From assembly GCA_020632755.1 (NCBI GenBank), contig JACKEY010000026.1, positions 1 to 40,385 on the forward strand: a DNA stretch of 40,385 bases. Direction: 5' to 3'. The notes under the pieces were generated by a model. The model was not told the DNA's origin. It saw nothing but the letters and a program-made list of their open reading frames with translations, and made no database searches. Position numbers and translations under genes: made by a program. The stretch comes from Alphaproteobacteria bacterium. Its GTDB lineage: Bacteria > Myxococcota_A > UBA796 > UBA2385. Positions 15,528 to 23,845 of this stretch are shown here, in pieces (the stretch's first letter is position 1; each line of letters opens with the position of its first letter).

Positions 15528-16852
15528 GGCGCCTCGGGGGTGGGCAGCAGCACCACGGTGCGGTGGGGGCCGGGGCCCAGCAGCTCGGCGGCGGCCTGGC
15601 GCACATCGTCCACGGGGACGGTGCGCAGCACGTCGACGCGGCGGTCGATGCCCTCGGGCGGGGCGCCGCTGGCCATCACGCGGCCCGCGGCATGGGCCCA
15701 GCCGTGGGCGTCCTGCAGCTCGACGGTCGCGCGCTGGACCAGGTGCAGCCGGGCCCGCTCGACGGCGGGGGTCAAGGTGTCGGCGCCGGCCCGGGACAGG
15801 TCGGCGGCCACGCGCCGGGCAGCCTGCAGCACCGCGTCGGGGTCGGCCCCCGGGGCCAGCTCGACCGCCAGGACCAGGCTGCCCGGCGTCTCCGGGCTCC
15901 AGATGCGCAGCGCGTCCGCGCCGAGCGCCCGGTGAAGCGGCGTGCCGGGTCCGACCAGCAGCTCCCGCAGGAGCTCGGCCACGGCCCCTCGCCGCGAGCC
16001 ATCGAGGGCGATCGGCAGCGGCCAGGAGAGGGCGACGCGGGTGCGGGTGGCCCGGCTGCCCGCCACGACGAGATCCGCGGGGGCGACGCCTTCGAACACC
16101 AGCGGCGCGACGTCGGGGGTCGGTGCCGGGATCGCCGCCCACAAGGCCCGGACCCGATCGGCCACTGCATCCACCTCGACGTCGCCGGCGATGATCAGCG
16201 TGGTCGAGGGGCCCCACCAGGTCGAGGCGACGCGCGCGCGCAGCTCTTCGGGTGTCGGGGGCACGGCGGACAGCGGCGCTACCCCCACGGCGAGGTCCAC
16301 CAGCTGCGCGTCAGGGGCGCTCGCGCGGCGCCGGGCCGAGGTGGTGACCGCGTCGACCGCCCGCTCGACGGCATCGGCGGTGGGCGCGAACCGGGCCAGC
16401 CGCTCGGCTTCGAGCTCGATCAGTGCTGGCAGCGCATCGGCGGGGCCGTCCGTGCGCAGGATCAGCGCCCCGGGCGCCAGCTCGAGGTGGGTCCGGGCGC
16501 CCAGCCCGTCGCGGCGCAGGCCGCGCCCCTCGCCCGCGGGATCGCCGGTCCCCGACCCGAGCAGCTCGGCGATCACCCGGTCGCTGTCGCGCAGATCGAC
16601 CAGCGGGCGGTCCAGCCGCAGCTCGACCGTCACGCGGCCAGGAGTCGGGGTCGGCACCACGACGACGCGTGGGCCCCCGGCCAGTCGCTCGTCGGCCACC
16701 CACCCGCCGAGCAGCCGGGGAGGCTCGTCCGCACACTCCCCCGACGGCAGCACGACGCAGCCCACCGCAGCGGCCGGCGGCGACACGGACAGCGCCGCCA
16801 GCACGGCGGCGGCGGTGGACATGCGGACCAGGGGCAGGACGCGGGGCGGCAC
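15524..16852 (-). CDS. M16-like exported protein, no zinc-binding motif (first of pair)
   Basis: 442 residues from GTG 16852; an ATG at 16822 gives a cleaner signal peptide (MSTAAAVLAALSVSPPAAA) and may be the real start. The fold is recognised by RVTVELRLDRPLVDLRDSDR at the N-terminus, the S/T-T-L-I-I-A-G-D strand (WWGPSTTLIIAGDVEVDAV) and the C-terminal LLRELLVGPGTPLHRAL block. The position that should hold HxxEH reads RVIAELLGSGTG, and no Glu 75-80 residues later is convincingly placed, so zinc proteolysis is unlikely. In paired M16 systems normally one subunit is active; here neither seems to be. TAGGAC lies six bases before the GTG. Confidence 0.75.
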   Translation of the reverse strand: MPPRVLPLVRMSTAAAVLAALSVSPPAAAVGCVVLPSGECADEPPRLLGGWVADERLAGGPRVVVVPTPTPGRVTVELRLDRPLVDLRDSDRVIAELLGSGTGDPAGEGRGLRRDGLGARTHLELAPGALILRTDGPADALPALIELEAERLARFAPTADAVERAVDAVTTSARRRASAPDAQLVDLAVGVAPLSAVPPTPEELRARVASTWWGPSTTLIIAGDVEVDAVADRVRALWAAIPAPTPDVAPLVFEGVAPADLVVAGSRATRTRVALSWPLPIALDGSRRGAVAELLRELLVGPGTPLHRALGADALRIWSPETPGSLVLAVELAPGADPDAVLQAARRVAADLSRAGADTLTPAVERARLHLVQRATVELQDAHGWAHAAGRVMASGAPPEGIDRRVDVLRTVPVDDVRQAAAELLGPGPHRTVVLLPTPEAP

Positions 16853-17061
16853 GCGCTCGTCCTAGCGCAGGACGCCTGCCCCGGCGACGCTGCGGGGACA
16901 CCCTCGCTGTTTGACGGATGTGTGACGAAGTGTCTCGAAGCCCGTGGTATCGTCTCGCCAGAGACGGAGCGGCAGTCCCGAAAGACCAGGGTCCAGGCGC
17001 ATCTCTGGAACCTGTCGATGCCGCGCCGTGGCCTCTACCGACATCGCCCCGGAGCTGCCGC
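16853..17061 (+). promoter_or_regulatory. Divergent intergenic region, candidate -10 TATCGT
   Basis: This 209-base gap lies between the M16-like gene and the unknown gene at 17062. TATCGT at 16948-16953 fits the -10 pattern for rightward transcription, but no -35 at a proper distance is visible, and it would leave a leader of about 100 bases. TTGACG at 16911-16916 is a good -35 word but is too far away (31 bases). I see nothing else in it. Confidence 0.25.
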
Positions 17062-17448
17062 ATGACCCATCAGAGCGTCACCGCCATCGGCCTGGACCCC
17101 GCGACCGCGGACTCGCGCAAGCTCAAGCGCATGCTGCGAAACCAGCCCGACAACCTGGGCGCCGACGAGATCCTCCCCGAGAGCCTGCTCTGGCAGGTGT
17201 GGGTCGAGCTCCGTCGCCGCGGAGAAGAAGACGTCGACCAGCCCTTCCTCCGCTCGGTGAAGAACCTCCACCGCCGACGCAGCATCGGCGCCGTCGAGTT
17301 GCCCACCCAGGACCCTCACCCCGACGAACACAAGCTCGTCGACGACCCCTTCCTGGGCGAGCTGTGGAAGGCCTACAAGCGCTGCATCTGCTCGCAGCGC
17401 ACCGGCCCCGCGGCCCAGCTGCTGCGCGACATCGAAGACCGCATGTAG
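17062..17448 (+). CDS. Unknown soluble protein
   Basis: 128 residues from ATG 17062, chosen because GGAG lies eight bases upstream and the longer frame to 16918 has no sensible start. It is charged and predicted soluble, largely helical (SLLWQVWVELRRRGEEDVDQ; FLGELWKAYKRCICSQ). Two Cys residues near residue 110 (CIC) are the only potentially special residues. No signal peptide and no family that I recognise. It precedes the cyclase homologue by 62 bases on the same strand, so they may be co-transcribed. Confidence 0.6.
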   Translation: MTHQSVTAIGLDPATADSRKLKRMLRNQPDNLGADEILPESLLWQVWVELRRRGEEDVDQPFLRSVKNLHRRRSIGAVELPTQDPHPDEHKLVDDPFLGELWKAYKRCICSQRTGPAAQLLRDIEDRM

Positions 17449-17510
17449 GACGCTCTGGCTCGACGACGGCCCCGGCCTGCCCGGCGGCCGCGACGTGCTC
17501 CGGAGATCCC

Positions 17511-18143
17511 ATGCCCCGTCCCGGCTTCGCCACCTTCGACGACCTCGTCGCTGCCGCCTGGTCCGACCCGAGCGCCGAGCTCGAGCTGCGGCGGCGCTAC
17601 GAACAGCCTGCGGCCATCCTGGTCGTCGACTACACGGACATGGTCTCGCGCAGCGACCACGAAGGCATCGTCTACGCCCTGTCCCTGGCCCGGGCGGCCG
17701 AGGCGGCGATGACCCCGGCGCTGCGCAGGCACGGCGGCCAGGTCGTCAAGCGCGTCGCGGACACCGTCTTCGCCGTCTTCTCCGGGCCGGAGCCGGCCCT
17801 GCTGGCCGCCCTCGACGCCCAGCGCGACCTGGCGCTGTTCAACGCCCCGCGCACCGGCACGGTGCACGACGGCAGCCGCAACGACCCCATCCACGCCAGC
17901 ATCGGGCTCGGCTGGGGCCCGACGCTGGTCGTTCCGGGCGAGGACCTGTACGGCGCCGAGGTCAACCGGGCCTTCGTGCTGGGCGAGGACGTCGGCGAAG
18001 GACGCGAGGTGCTGTGCAGCGAGGCCTTCGCCCGCGCGATCGGCGCCCCGCCCGCCGGTGTCGGCGTGCACGCGGGCCCCGCGGCCCGCATCGAGGAAGC
18101 CGGCTTTCCGTTCCGCGTCTTCCGGGACCACCGCGAGGCCTGA
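17511..18143 (+). CDS. Stand-alone class III adenylate/guanylate cyclase homologue
   Basis: 210 residues from ATG 17511 with GGAG upstream. It is a single catalytic-type domain without membrane or sensor part. Metal-binding positions are present: Asp40 in AAILVVDYTDM and Asp84 in GGQVVKRVADTVFAVF, where Lys80 is the usual base-selecting Lys. The later block reads GEDLYGAEVNRAFVLGE: the transition-state Asn is there, but the Arg normally four residues on is Val. That, and the small size, raise doubt about full activity; it may be a weak cyclase or a nucleotide sensor. It ends 83 bases before bioB. Confidence 0.75.
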   Translation: MPRPGFATFDDLVAAAWSDPSAELELRRRYEQPAAILVVDYTDMVSRSDHEGIVYALSLARAAEAAMTPALRRHGGQVVKRVADTVFAVFSGPEPALLAALDAQRDLALFNAPRTGTVHDGSRNDPIHASIGLGWGPTLVVPGEDLYGAEVNRAFVLGEDVGEGREVLCSEAFARAIGAPPAGVGVHAGPAARIEEAGFPFRVFRDHREA

Positions 18144-18226
18144 GCGAGGCCTGAGCGAGACCTTGGCCCGCCCCTCCCCCGCCCTCGCCTCGCCCCGGTT
18201 ACGGCCTCGGCCGCTCTGGAGGGCCC

Positions 18227-19315
18227 ATGGGTCTGGACTGGGACGACATCCGCCGCAGGGGCGAAGACGGCATCGGCATCTCGCAGGACGAGGCGCTCGC
18301 CATCGTCGCGCTGACGGATCCCGCCGACGTCGACGCGCTGCTCACCACCGCCGACGCCGTGCGCCTCCACCACAAGGGGCGCTACGTCAACACCTGCGGC
18401 ATCAGCAACGCGAAGTCCGGCCGCTGCCCCGAGAAGTGCAACTTCTGCAGCCAGTCCGCCCACTTCTCGACCGCCGCCCCGGCCTACACGGTCAAGGACG
18501 CCGACACCATCGTCGACGAAGCCCGCGCCGCCTTCGACCAGGGCGTGCGCGAGTTCAGCATCGTGATGGCCGGCAAGCGGATCGACAAGGAACCCGAGCT
18601 CGCCGTGCTCGAGCAGGCCTTCCAGCGCATCCGCGCCGAGACCGGCATGCAGACCTGTGCCAGCCTGGGCCTGATGCGCAAGGAAGAGCTGCAGCGGCTC
18701 AAGGACGCCGGCATGCAGTCCTTCCACCACAACCTCGAGACCGCCCGCAGCTACCACGACCAGATCGTCGAGAGCCACAGCTACGACGACGAGGTCGACG
18801 CCATCCGCAACGCCAAGGAGCTCGGCATGTACGTGTGCTCCGGCGGCATCTTCGGCATGGGCGAGAGCTGGGCGCAGCGGGTGGAGCTGGCGCTGGACCT
18901 GCGCGCGCTGGACGTCGACAGCATCCCGGTGAACTTCCTCAACCCGCGGCCCGGCACGCCGCTGGCCGACAAGCACGAGCTGCAGCCCGTCGACTGCCTG
19001 AAGATCATCGCGCTCATCCGCCTGGTGCTGCCGACCAAGGACGTCATCGTCTGCGGCGGCCGCGAGATGAACCTGATGGACGAGCAGCAGAACATGTTCA
19101 AGGCCGGCGCCAACGGCGTGATGCTGGGCAACTACCTGACCACCGCCGGCCAGGCCGTCGCCCGCGATCACGCGCTGATGGAGTCGCTCGGCATGGTCAT
19201 CCGGCCGCCGCCGCACCAGCCGCTGCCCCCGAGCGTGCCGCCGGCCGTCCGGTCCGAAGGCACGGACCCGGCCCGGCTGGCCGAGCTCGGGCTCGTGGAC
19301 GCGCCCGCGAAGTGA
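18227..19315 (+). CDS. bioB: Biotin synthase
   Basis: 362 residues. A radical SAM enzyme that inserts sulfur into dethiobiotin in the last step of biotin synthesis. The 4Fe-4S motif is CPEKCNFC (Cys67, Cys71, Cys74), preceded by NTCGISNAKSGR and followed by CSQSAHF, all typical. YVCSGGIFGMGE and VNFLNPRPGTPL are standard BioB blocks. The C-terminal 40 residues (Pro-rich, then DPARLAELGL) extend past the usual end. The ATG at 18227 has a GGAGGG site. The last four bases overlap the bioF start (GTGA), so the pair is translationally coupled. Confidence 0.96.
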   Translation: MGLDWDDIRRRGEDGIGISQDEALAIVALTDPADVDALLTTADAVRLHHKGRYVNTCGISNAKSGRCPEKCNFCSQSAHFSTAAPAYTVKDADTIVDEARAAFDQGVREFSIVMAGKRIDKEPELAVLEQAFQRIRAETGMQTCASLGLMRKEELQRLKDAGMQSFHHNLETARSYHDQIVESHSYDDEVDAIRNAKELGMYVCSGGIFGMGESWAQRVELALDLRALDVDSIPVNFLNPRPGTPLADKHELQPVDCLKIIALIRLVLPTKDVIVCGGREMNLMDEQQNMFKAGANGVMLGNYLTTAGQAVARDHALMESLGMVIRPPPHQPLPPSVPPAVRSEGTDPARLAELGLVDAPAK

Positions 19316-20481
19316 CGTCGCGGGACCGCTACGCGCGGCTGGCCGCCCGGGTGGCCGACATCGAGGCCCGCGGCCTGGCCCGGCAGCTCCGGCCCGTCGC
19401 CATGCACGACGCCGTGACCGGGCGCCTGGCCGACGGGCGCGAGGTCGTGGTGTTCAGCAGCAACGACTACCTGGGGCTGGCCGGGCACCCCGCGGTCCAG
19501 GACGCGTGGCGCGGCCGGGGTGCTGGGTCCAGCCGGCTGATCAGCGGCGACCGCCCCGCCCACCACGCCCTCGAAGACGCGCTGTCCGCGCGGTACGGCC
19601 GCCCGGCCACCCTGTTCGGCAGCGGCTGGCACGCGAACCTGGCGCTGCTGACCACCGTGCTCGGTCGCGGCGATCTGGCCTGCAGCGACGCCCTGAACCA
19701 CGCGAGCACCATCGACGGGCTGCGCCTGTCCCGCTGCGAGCGGCGGGTCATGCCGCACGGGCTGCCCCGGGTCGCGGCGGACGCCCGGCTGGTCGCGGTC
19801 GAGGGGCTGTACTCGATGGACGGCGACCAGCTGGACCTGCCGGCCTACGCGGCCGCCGCCGGCGGTCGCCCCTGGCTGTTCGTCGACGAGGCGCACACGG
19901 TCGGCGCCCTGGGACCCGGCGGCCGCGGCGCCGCCGCCGCGCAGGGGGTCGAGCCCGACTTCCTGACGGGCACCCTGGGCAAGGCGCTGGGCAGCGTCGG
20001 CGCCTTCGTCGTCGGGCCCCCAGAGCTGCGCGAGCTGCTGATCAGCGCCGGGCGCACCTTCATCTTCACGACCGGCTTGCCCGAGGGCGCCGCGCGGGCG
20101 GCCCTGGTCGCGCTGCAGCTCGCCGACCAGGGCCTGCGCGAGCTGCTGGCCGAGCGGGTCCGGTACCTGCGGCACGCCCTGGCCCAGGTCGGCATCTCCG
20201 CGCTGGGCCGCGACCACGTCGTGCCCATCGTGCTCGGCCCCCGCGCCATGGACGCCGCCGCCGCGCTGCTGGAGCGGGGCTTCCTGGTGCCCGGCATCCG
20301 CCCGCCGACCGTGCCCGAAGGCACGGACCGGCTGCGGATCACCGTGTCCGCCGCCCACACGACCGACCAGCTCGACGCCCTCGTCGACGCCCTGGTCCAG
20401 GTGCTGGCGGCCGCCCCGCCCTCAGCCCAGGCTGCGGGCCAGGCGGAAGCCGACGCCGGCGGCCCGGAAGTTCTGCGGTGA
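19312..20481 (+). CDS. bioF: 8-amino-7-oxononanoate synthase
   Basis: 389 residues from GTG 19312 in a GTGA overlap with bioB. A PLP enzyme that condenses pimeloyl thioester with L-alanine. Landmarks: SSNDYLGL near the start, GSGWHANLALL, DALNHASTIDG, DEAHTVGALGPGGRG, and TGTLGKALGS with the PLP Lys224. The last 20 residues (Ala/Gln/Glu-rich, ending GGPEVLR) do not look like the family and are read from the strand opposite the end of the kinase gene. The two coding regions overlap by 60 bases tail to tail (20422-20481), so this tail probably arose by loss of an earlier stop. Confidence 0.94.
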   Translation: MTSRDRYARLAARVADIEARGLARQLRPVAMHDAVTGRLADGREVVVFSSNDYLGLAGHPAVQDAWRGRGAGSSRLISGDRPAHHALEDALSARYGRPATLFGSGWHANLALLTTVLGRGDLACSDALNHASTIDGLRLSRCERRVMPHGLPRVAADARLVAVEGLYSMDGDQLDLPAYAAAAGGRPWLFVDEAHTVGALGPGGRGAAAAQGVEPDFLTGTLGKALGSVGAFVVGPPELRELLISAGRTFIFTTGLPEGAARAALVALQLADQGLRELLAERVRYLRHALAQVGISALGRDHVVPIVLGPRAMDAAAALLERGFLVPGIRPPTVPEGTDRLRITVSAAHTTDQLDALVDALVQVLAAAPPSAQAAGQAEADAGGPEVLR

Positions 20482-23046
20482 GCGCACCCGCGTGCCGACG
20501 CGCGCGTCCCGCTGGGCGGAGTACCAGCAGCCGCCTCGGCTGACCCGGCGGGTGTCGGCGTCCCCGACGCTGGCCTGCTCGTCGACGAGGTGCCCCAGCG
20601 CGACCGCGGCCTCGCCCTCGCCCTCGGCTTCGCGGCACCAGTCGCGCACGTTGCCCGCCGCGCCCCGCAGGCCGTAGACGCTCTCGTCGCTGGCGAAGGC
20701 GCTCACCACCGCCGGCTTCATGCGGCCCGCGTGGCTGTCCTGCAGCAGGCACCAGGTCAGGTCCAGGTGATCCCCCCACGGGTAGACCCGTCCGTCGACG
20801 CCGCGGGCGGCCTTCTCCCACTCGAGCTCGGACGGCAGGCGCCAGGGCAGCCCCGTTCGCGCGGCCCACCACGCGGCGTAGGCGCCCGCGGCATCCCAGG
20901 TCACCATCACGACCGGCCACTCGGGCTGCCAGGTGTCGCCTTCGGCGTCGGGCACCAGCACGAACCGCCCGGCGTCGTCCCGCCCGTAGATGGCGCCTCC
21001 GAGCTCGCCCGCCCGGGCGCTCCGCTCGCGCGGCACCCACTGCAGGGCCTCGTCCTCGCGACCCTGCGCGACCAGATCGTCCAGGAAGGCGATGTACGCA
21101 GCGTTGGTGACCGGGGTCCGCTGGATCACGAACCCGTCGATCCACACCGTGCCGACGGGCAGCGCGTGGGTCGCCTCGTCGTCGCCGCCGACCCGCGCCG
21201 GCCCGGCGGGCACATAGCAGTCGTCGATCCCCAGCCGCTCCGCGCCGCGCTCGGCCGCATCGGGCAGCAGGATCGGCCGGGGCCGTCCGTCGGGACCCAC
21301 CCCGCTCCAGTGCTGCTGCCGGCCGATGAACACGGGGTACCGCACCGGGACGCGGCCCGGCGCCGTCAGGTGCAGCACGTAGCTGCCCATCGGCAGCGGC
21401 ACGTCGACGAGCGGCGCGCTGCCGAGGGGCCGGCCGTCCGACTCCTCGAGCCGCCGATCCCGCTCGACCAGGGGATGCAGCACGACGTCCGCGCCGGGCG
21501 GCTCGGTGCGCAGCGTCAGCCGGCCGTCGCCCGACAGCCAGGCCGCGTAGGTGCCGTCGTCGTGCGACCGCAGCCGCAGCTCGACCCGCCGCGCCAGCCC
21601 GGGGTCCCCGGCGGCGATCGCCTCTTCGTGGGCCCGCCGGTACCAGGCGGCGAGCCGGGCGTGCGCCTCGGCCAGGTCCGGCTGGTGCGACAGGGCCGCG
21701 TGCAGGGTCTCGACCATGCGCTCCTCGGTGTCGACCGCCTCGCGCTCCAGCCCGGCGGCCTGCTCCTGCATGCGCCAGCCCGGGCGCTTCTGGCGCACCG
21801 GCGCCAGCGGCGGTACGCGGACCAGCAGCGCCTCGGCCTGGGCCCGCAGCCGGGCCGCATCGGCGCGAAGCCGGTCGATGCGGGGCTCGAGCTCGGCGGC
21901 CTCGGCCACCACCGCCAGCGCCCGCTCGCGTCGGCGCGCCCCCTCGAGCCACTCGGCGACCTCGTCGGCCAGCGTGCCGGCGTCCCGGTGGCGACGCCCC
22001 GGCTCGGCCGACAGCGCCCGGCAGCAGATGTCCCACAGGTCCTGGGGGATCGGCCGACCGCGCTGGCCCCGCTCGCGCACGCCCTCGGCCGCCACCCGCC
22101 CCGGCGGCTCCGGCAGCCCCTCGGCCTGGGCCCGCAGCAGGCCGGGCACGGTGGCCACCGCATAGGGCGGCGCGTTGCCCAGCACGTGGAACAGGATGGC
22201 GCCCAGGGCATAGACATCCGACCGCGGCCCCAGCTCGGAGATCTCGCCGCGGGCCTGTTCCGGCGGCATGTAGAGCACCGTGCCGCCGACCTCGCCGGCC
22301 CGGGTCTGGAAGGCATCGCCGTCACTGCGCTCGGTGCGCACGGCGTCCGTGCCGTCCACGGCCCCGCCGCCGAGCCCGCCGGACCGCCCGGGGACCATCG
22401 TGTCCCCAGCGCTCGACAGCACCTTGCCCAGACCCCAGTCCAGCACCAGCACCTCGCCGAAGGGCCCGATCATCACGTTGCCCGGCTTGAGGTCCCGGTG
22501 GATCACGCCGCGGGCGTGCGCGTAGGCCATCGCCTCGCAGATCCGATGGAAGGCGTCGACCAGCCGCCGCAGGCTCCAGCCGTCGCGGGTCGTGCTCCAC
22601 TGGTCGGGTCCGCTGCTCTGGTGCACCTCGTCGATGACCAGGTCCAGGGTGCGGCCGCGGACTTCTTGCATCGTGAAGTACAGCCGCCCGTCAGCCAGCC
22701 GCCCCGCCTCGTAGACCGGCACGATGCCCGGGTGCTCCAGCTGGGCGGCCAGCTGCGCTTCCTCCATGAACCGCGCCATCGACTCGGGGCTGTAGACCAT
22801 GCTCGGCCGGATGACCTTCATGGCCACCGGCCGGTTCAGGGTGCGGTCCAGGACGCGGCGCACCTCGCCCATGCCGCCCAGGCCGAGCAAGCCCATGTCT
22901 TCGTAGCGGTCGGGGAGGGCGCCGCGGTCGAGGGTCGACGCTTCGCGGGCGTCCGGCGCTTCGGGCGGCGCTTCTCCGTCGAGCTGGCGCAGCAGCGAAG
23001 CGAGCGCGATGCTCACCGAAGACAGGTCGTTGGGTCCGCCGGGCAT
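20422..23046 (-). CDS. Ser/Thr protein kinase with PEGA and FGE/sulfatase-modifying-factor domains
   Basis: 874 residues from ATG 23046. The kinase domain covers about 48-400: Gly loop LGLGGMGEV (55-62), Lys77 in VAMKVI, HRDLKPGN with catalytic Asp185, and DWG (203-205) in place of DFG, as is usual in related multi-domain kinases. MPPEQA marks the activation-loop end. A helical, coiled-coil-like stretch (about 420-500) follows. A PEGA-like beta unit (about 505-575, TLRTEPPGADVVLH) comes next, then a formylglycine-generating-enzyme-type domain (about 605-874) with the usual VTNAAYIAFL, LPWRLPSELEWEKAARG, GNVRDWC and SRGGCWY. There is no membrane segment. FGE-type domains in kinases more often bind than modify. 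GGACTA (TAGTCC on its strand) lies seven bases before the ATG. Confidence 0.92.
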   Translation of the reverse strand: MPGGPNDLSSVSIALASLLRQLDGEAPPEAPDAREASTLDRGALPDRYEDMGLLGLGGMGEVRRVLDRTLNRPVAMKVIRPSMVYSPESMARFMEEAQLAAQLEHPGIVPVYEAGRLADGRLYFTMQEVRGRTLDLVIDEVHQSSGPDQWSTTRDGWSLRRLVDAFHRICEAMAYAHARGVIHRDLKPGNVMIGPFGEVLVLDWGLGKVLSSAGDTMVPGRSGGLGGGAVDGTDAVRTERSDGDAFQTRAGEVGGTVLYMPPEQARGEISELGPRSDVYALGAILFHVLGNAPPYAVATVPGLLRAQAEGLPEPPGRVAAEGVRERGQRGRPIPQDLWDICCRALSAEPGRRHRDAGTLADEVAEWLEGARRRERALAVVAEAAELEPRIDRLRADAARLRAQAEALLVRVPPLAPVRQKRPGWRMQEQAAGLEREAVDTEERMVETLHAALSHQPDLAEAHARLAAWYRRAHEEAIAAGDPGLARRVELRLRSHDDGTYAAWLSGDGRLTLRTEPPGADVVLHPLVERDRRLEESDGRPLGSAPLVDVPLPMGSYVLHLTAPGRVPVRYPVFIGRQQHWSGVGPDGRPRPILLPDAAERGAERLGIDDCYVPAGPARVGGDDEATHALPVGTVWIDGFVIQRTPVTNAAYIAFLDDLVAQGREDEALQWVPRERSARAGELGGAIYGRDDAGRFVLVPDAEGDTWQPEWPVVMVTWDAAGAYAAWWAARTGLPWRLPSELEWEKAARGVDGRVYPWGDHLDLTWCLLQDSHAGRMKPAVVSAFASDESVYGLRGAAGNVRDWCREAEGEGEAAVALGHLVDEQASVGDADTRRVSRGGCWYSAQRDARVGTRVRSPQNFRAAGVGFRLARSLG

Positions 23047-23087
23047 GCCCCGGGGACTATCTCCCCGGGGCCCGTGGCGGTCGGTTC

Positions 23088-23726
23088 CTACTCGCGGACG
23101 ACGAGCTCGACGCCGAACCCGCCTTCGTAGGCGTACTCGGTGCCGTCGACCGTGGCGCGGCCGTCGAACTCGCTGCCCATCTTGGCGCCCACGATGGACC
23201 CGGTCCAGTCGTCGGAGATGATGTTGCCGGCCAGGTTGAACCGGAAGGTGCCGGCCACGCCGCCGCCGCCCAGCATCTCGCCGTCGATGGTGGTGTTGAA
23301 CACGCCCGGGTAGGTGCCGGCCAGGTCCCCGCGGAACTGGCACTCGGCCGTGCCCTTGATGACCGGGTCGCGCTCGGGATCGACATCGAGCTCGGCGCCG
23401 CCGACGCAGGCGTCGAGCGGCTCGGTGCCGCCCGGCGTGAAGATCTTGACGGTGAAGCTGCCGGCGTAGACATCGCGCAGCTCGCGACCGGTGTCGGTGC
23501 CGCCGTCGGGGCCGGTGCTGCCGTCGGTGTCGGTGTCGCCGTCGGTGCCGGTGGCGTCGGTGTCGCCGTCGGTGCCGCCGTCGGTGTCGGTGTCGGTGGC
23601 GTCGGTGCCGCCGTCACCCTTCTTGCCGGTGTCGCCGCTGGTGTCCTTGTCGCCGCAGGCGAGGACGGCCAGGGACAGGCCGAGGGGGAGGAGCACGGTG
23701 AAGGAGGCGGAGGTGAAGGTACGCAT
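23088..23726 (-). CDS. Lipoprotein with Asp/Thr/Gly-repeat linker
   Basis: 212 residues from ATG 23726. The signal peptide ends in LAVLACGDK with lipid-carrying Cys24. Residues about 27-80 are a repetitive Gly-Thr-Asp linker (units such as GDTDATGTDGDTD), probably disordered, acidic and possibly calcium-binding. The C-terminal 130 residues are a beta-rich domain with GTYPGVFNTTIDGEMLGG and a final EYAYEGGFGVELVV. The family is not recognised. Linkers of this type are frequent in lipoproteins of Myxococcota and relatives. It lies 41 bases downstream of the kinase start on the same strand and 119 bases after the ATP sulfurylase gene; TAGGCT about 65 bases upstream of its ATG may be a -10 box. 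Confidence 0.75.
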   Translation of the reverse strand: MRTFTSASFTVLLPLGLSLAVLACGDKDTSGDTGKKGDGGTDATDTDTDGGTDGDTDATGTDGDTDTDGSTGPDGGTDTGRELRDVYAGSFTVKIFTPGGTEPLDACVGGAELDVDPERDPVIKGTAECQFRGDLAGTYPGVFNTTIDGEMLGGGGVAGTFRFNLAGNIISDDWTGSIVGAKMGSEFDGRATVDGTEYAYEGGFGVELVVRE

Positions 23727-23845
23727 GGGAGGAAGCTCCAGGGGGGCGTGCGAGACGCGAGCGGCCGATCCCTGGGAGGACCGGCCGTCGCAGCCTACTC
23801 GGTGGTCGGCCGACCTGCACGTCACAGGCCGCTCGACGCTGTGTC

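Noticed and set aside
16911..16953. TTGACG and TATCGT as one sigma-70 promoter
   Set aside because: The words are 31 bases apart, far from the 16-18 needed.
20590..23130. 846-residue rightward frame opposite the kinase gene
   Set aside because: The kinase and FGE motifs on the other strand are unmistakable; this frame has His/Arg/Gln-biased shadow composition.
23500..23640. Tandem repeat / CRISPR-like array in the GTC-GGT-rich stretch
   Set aside because: It is the codon-level repetition of the Gly-Thr-Asp linker of a lipoprotein; units are irregular and in frame.
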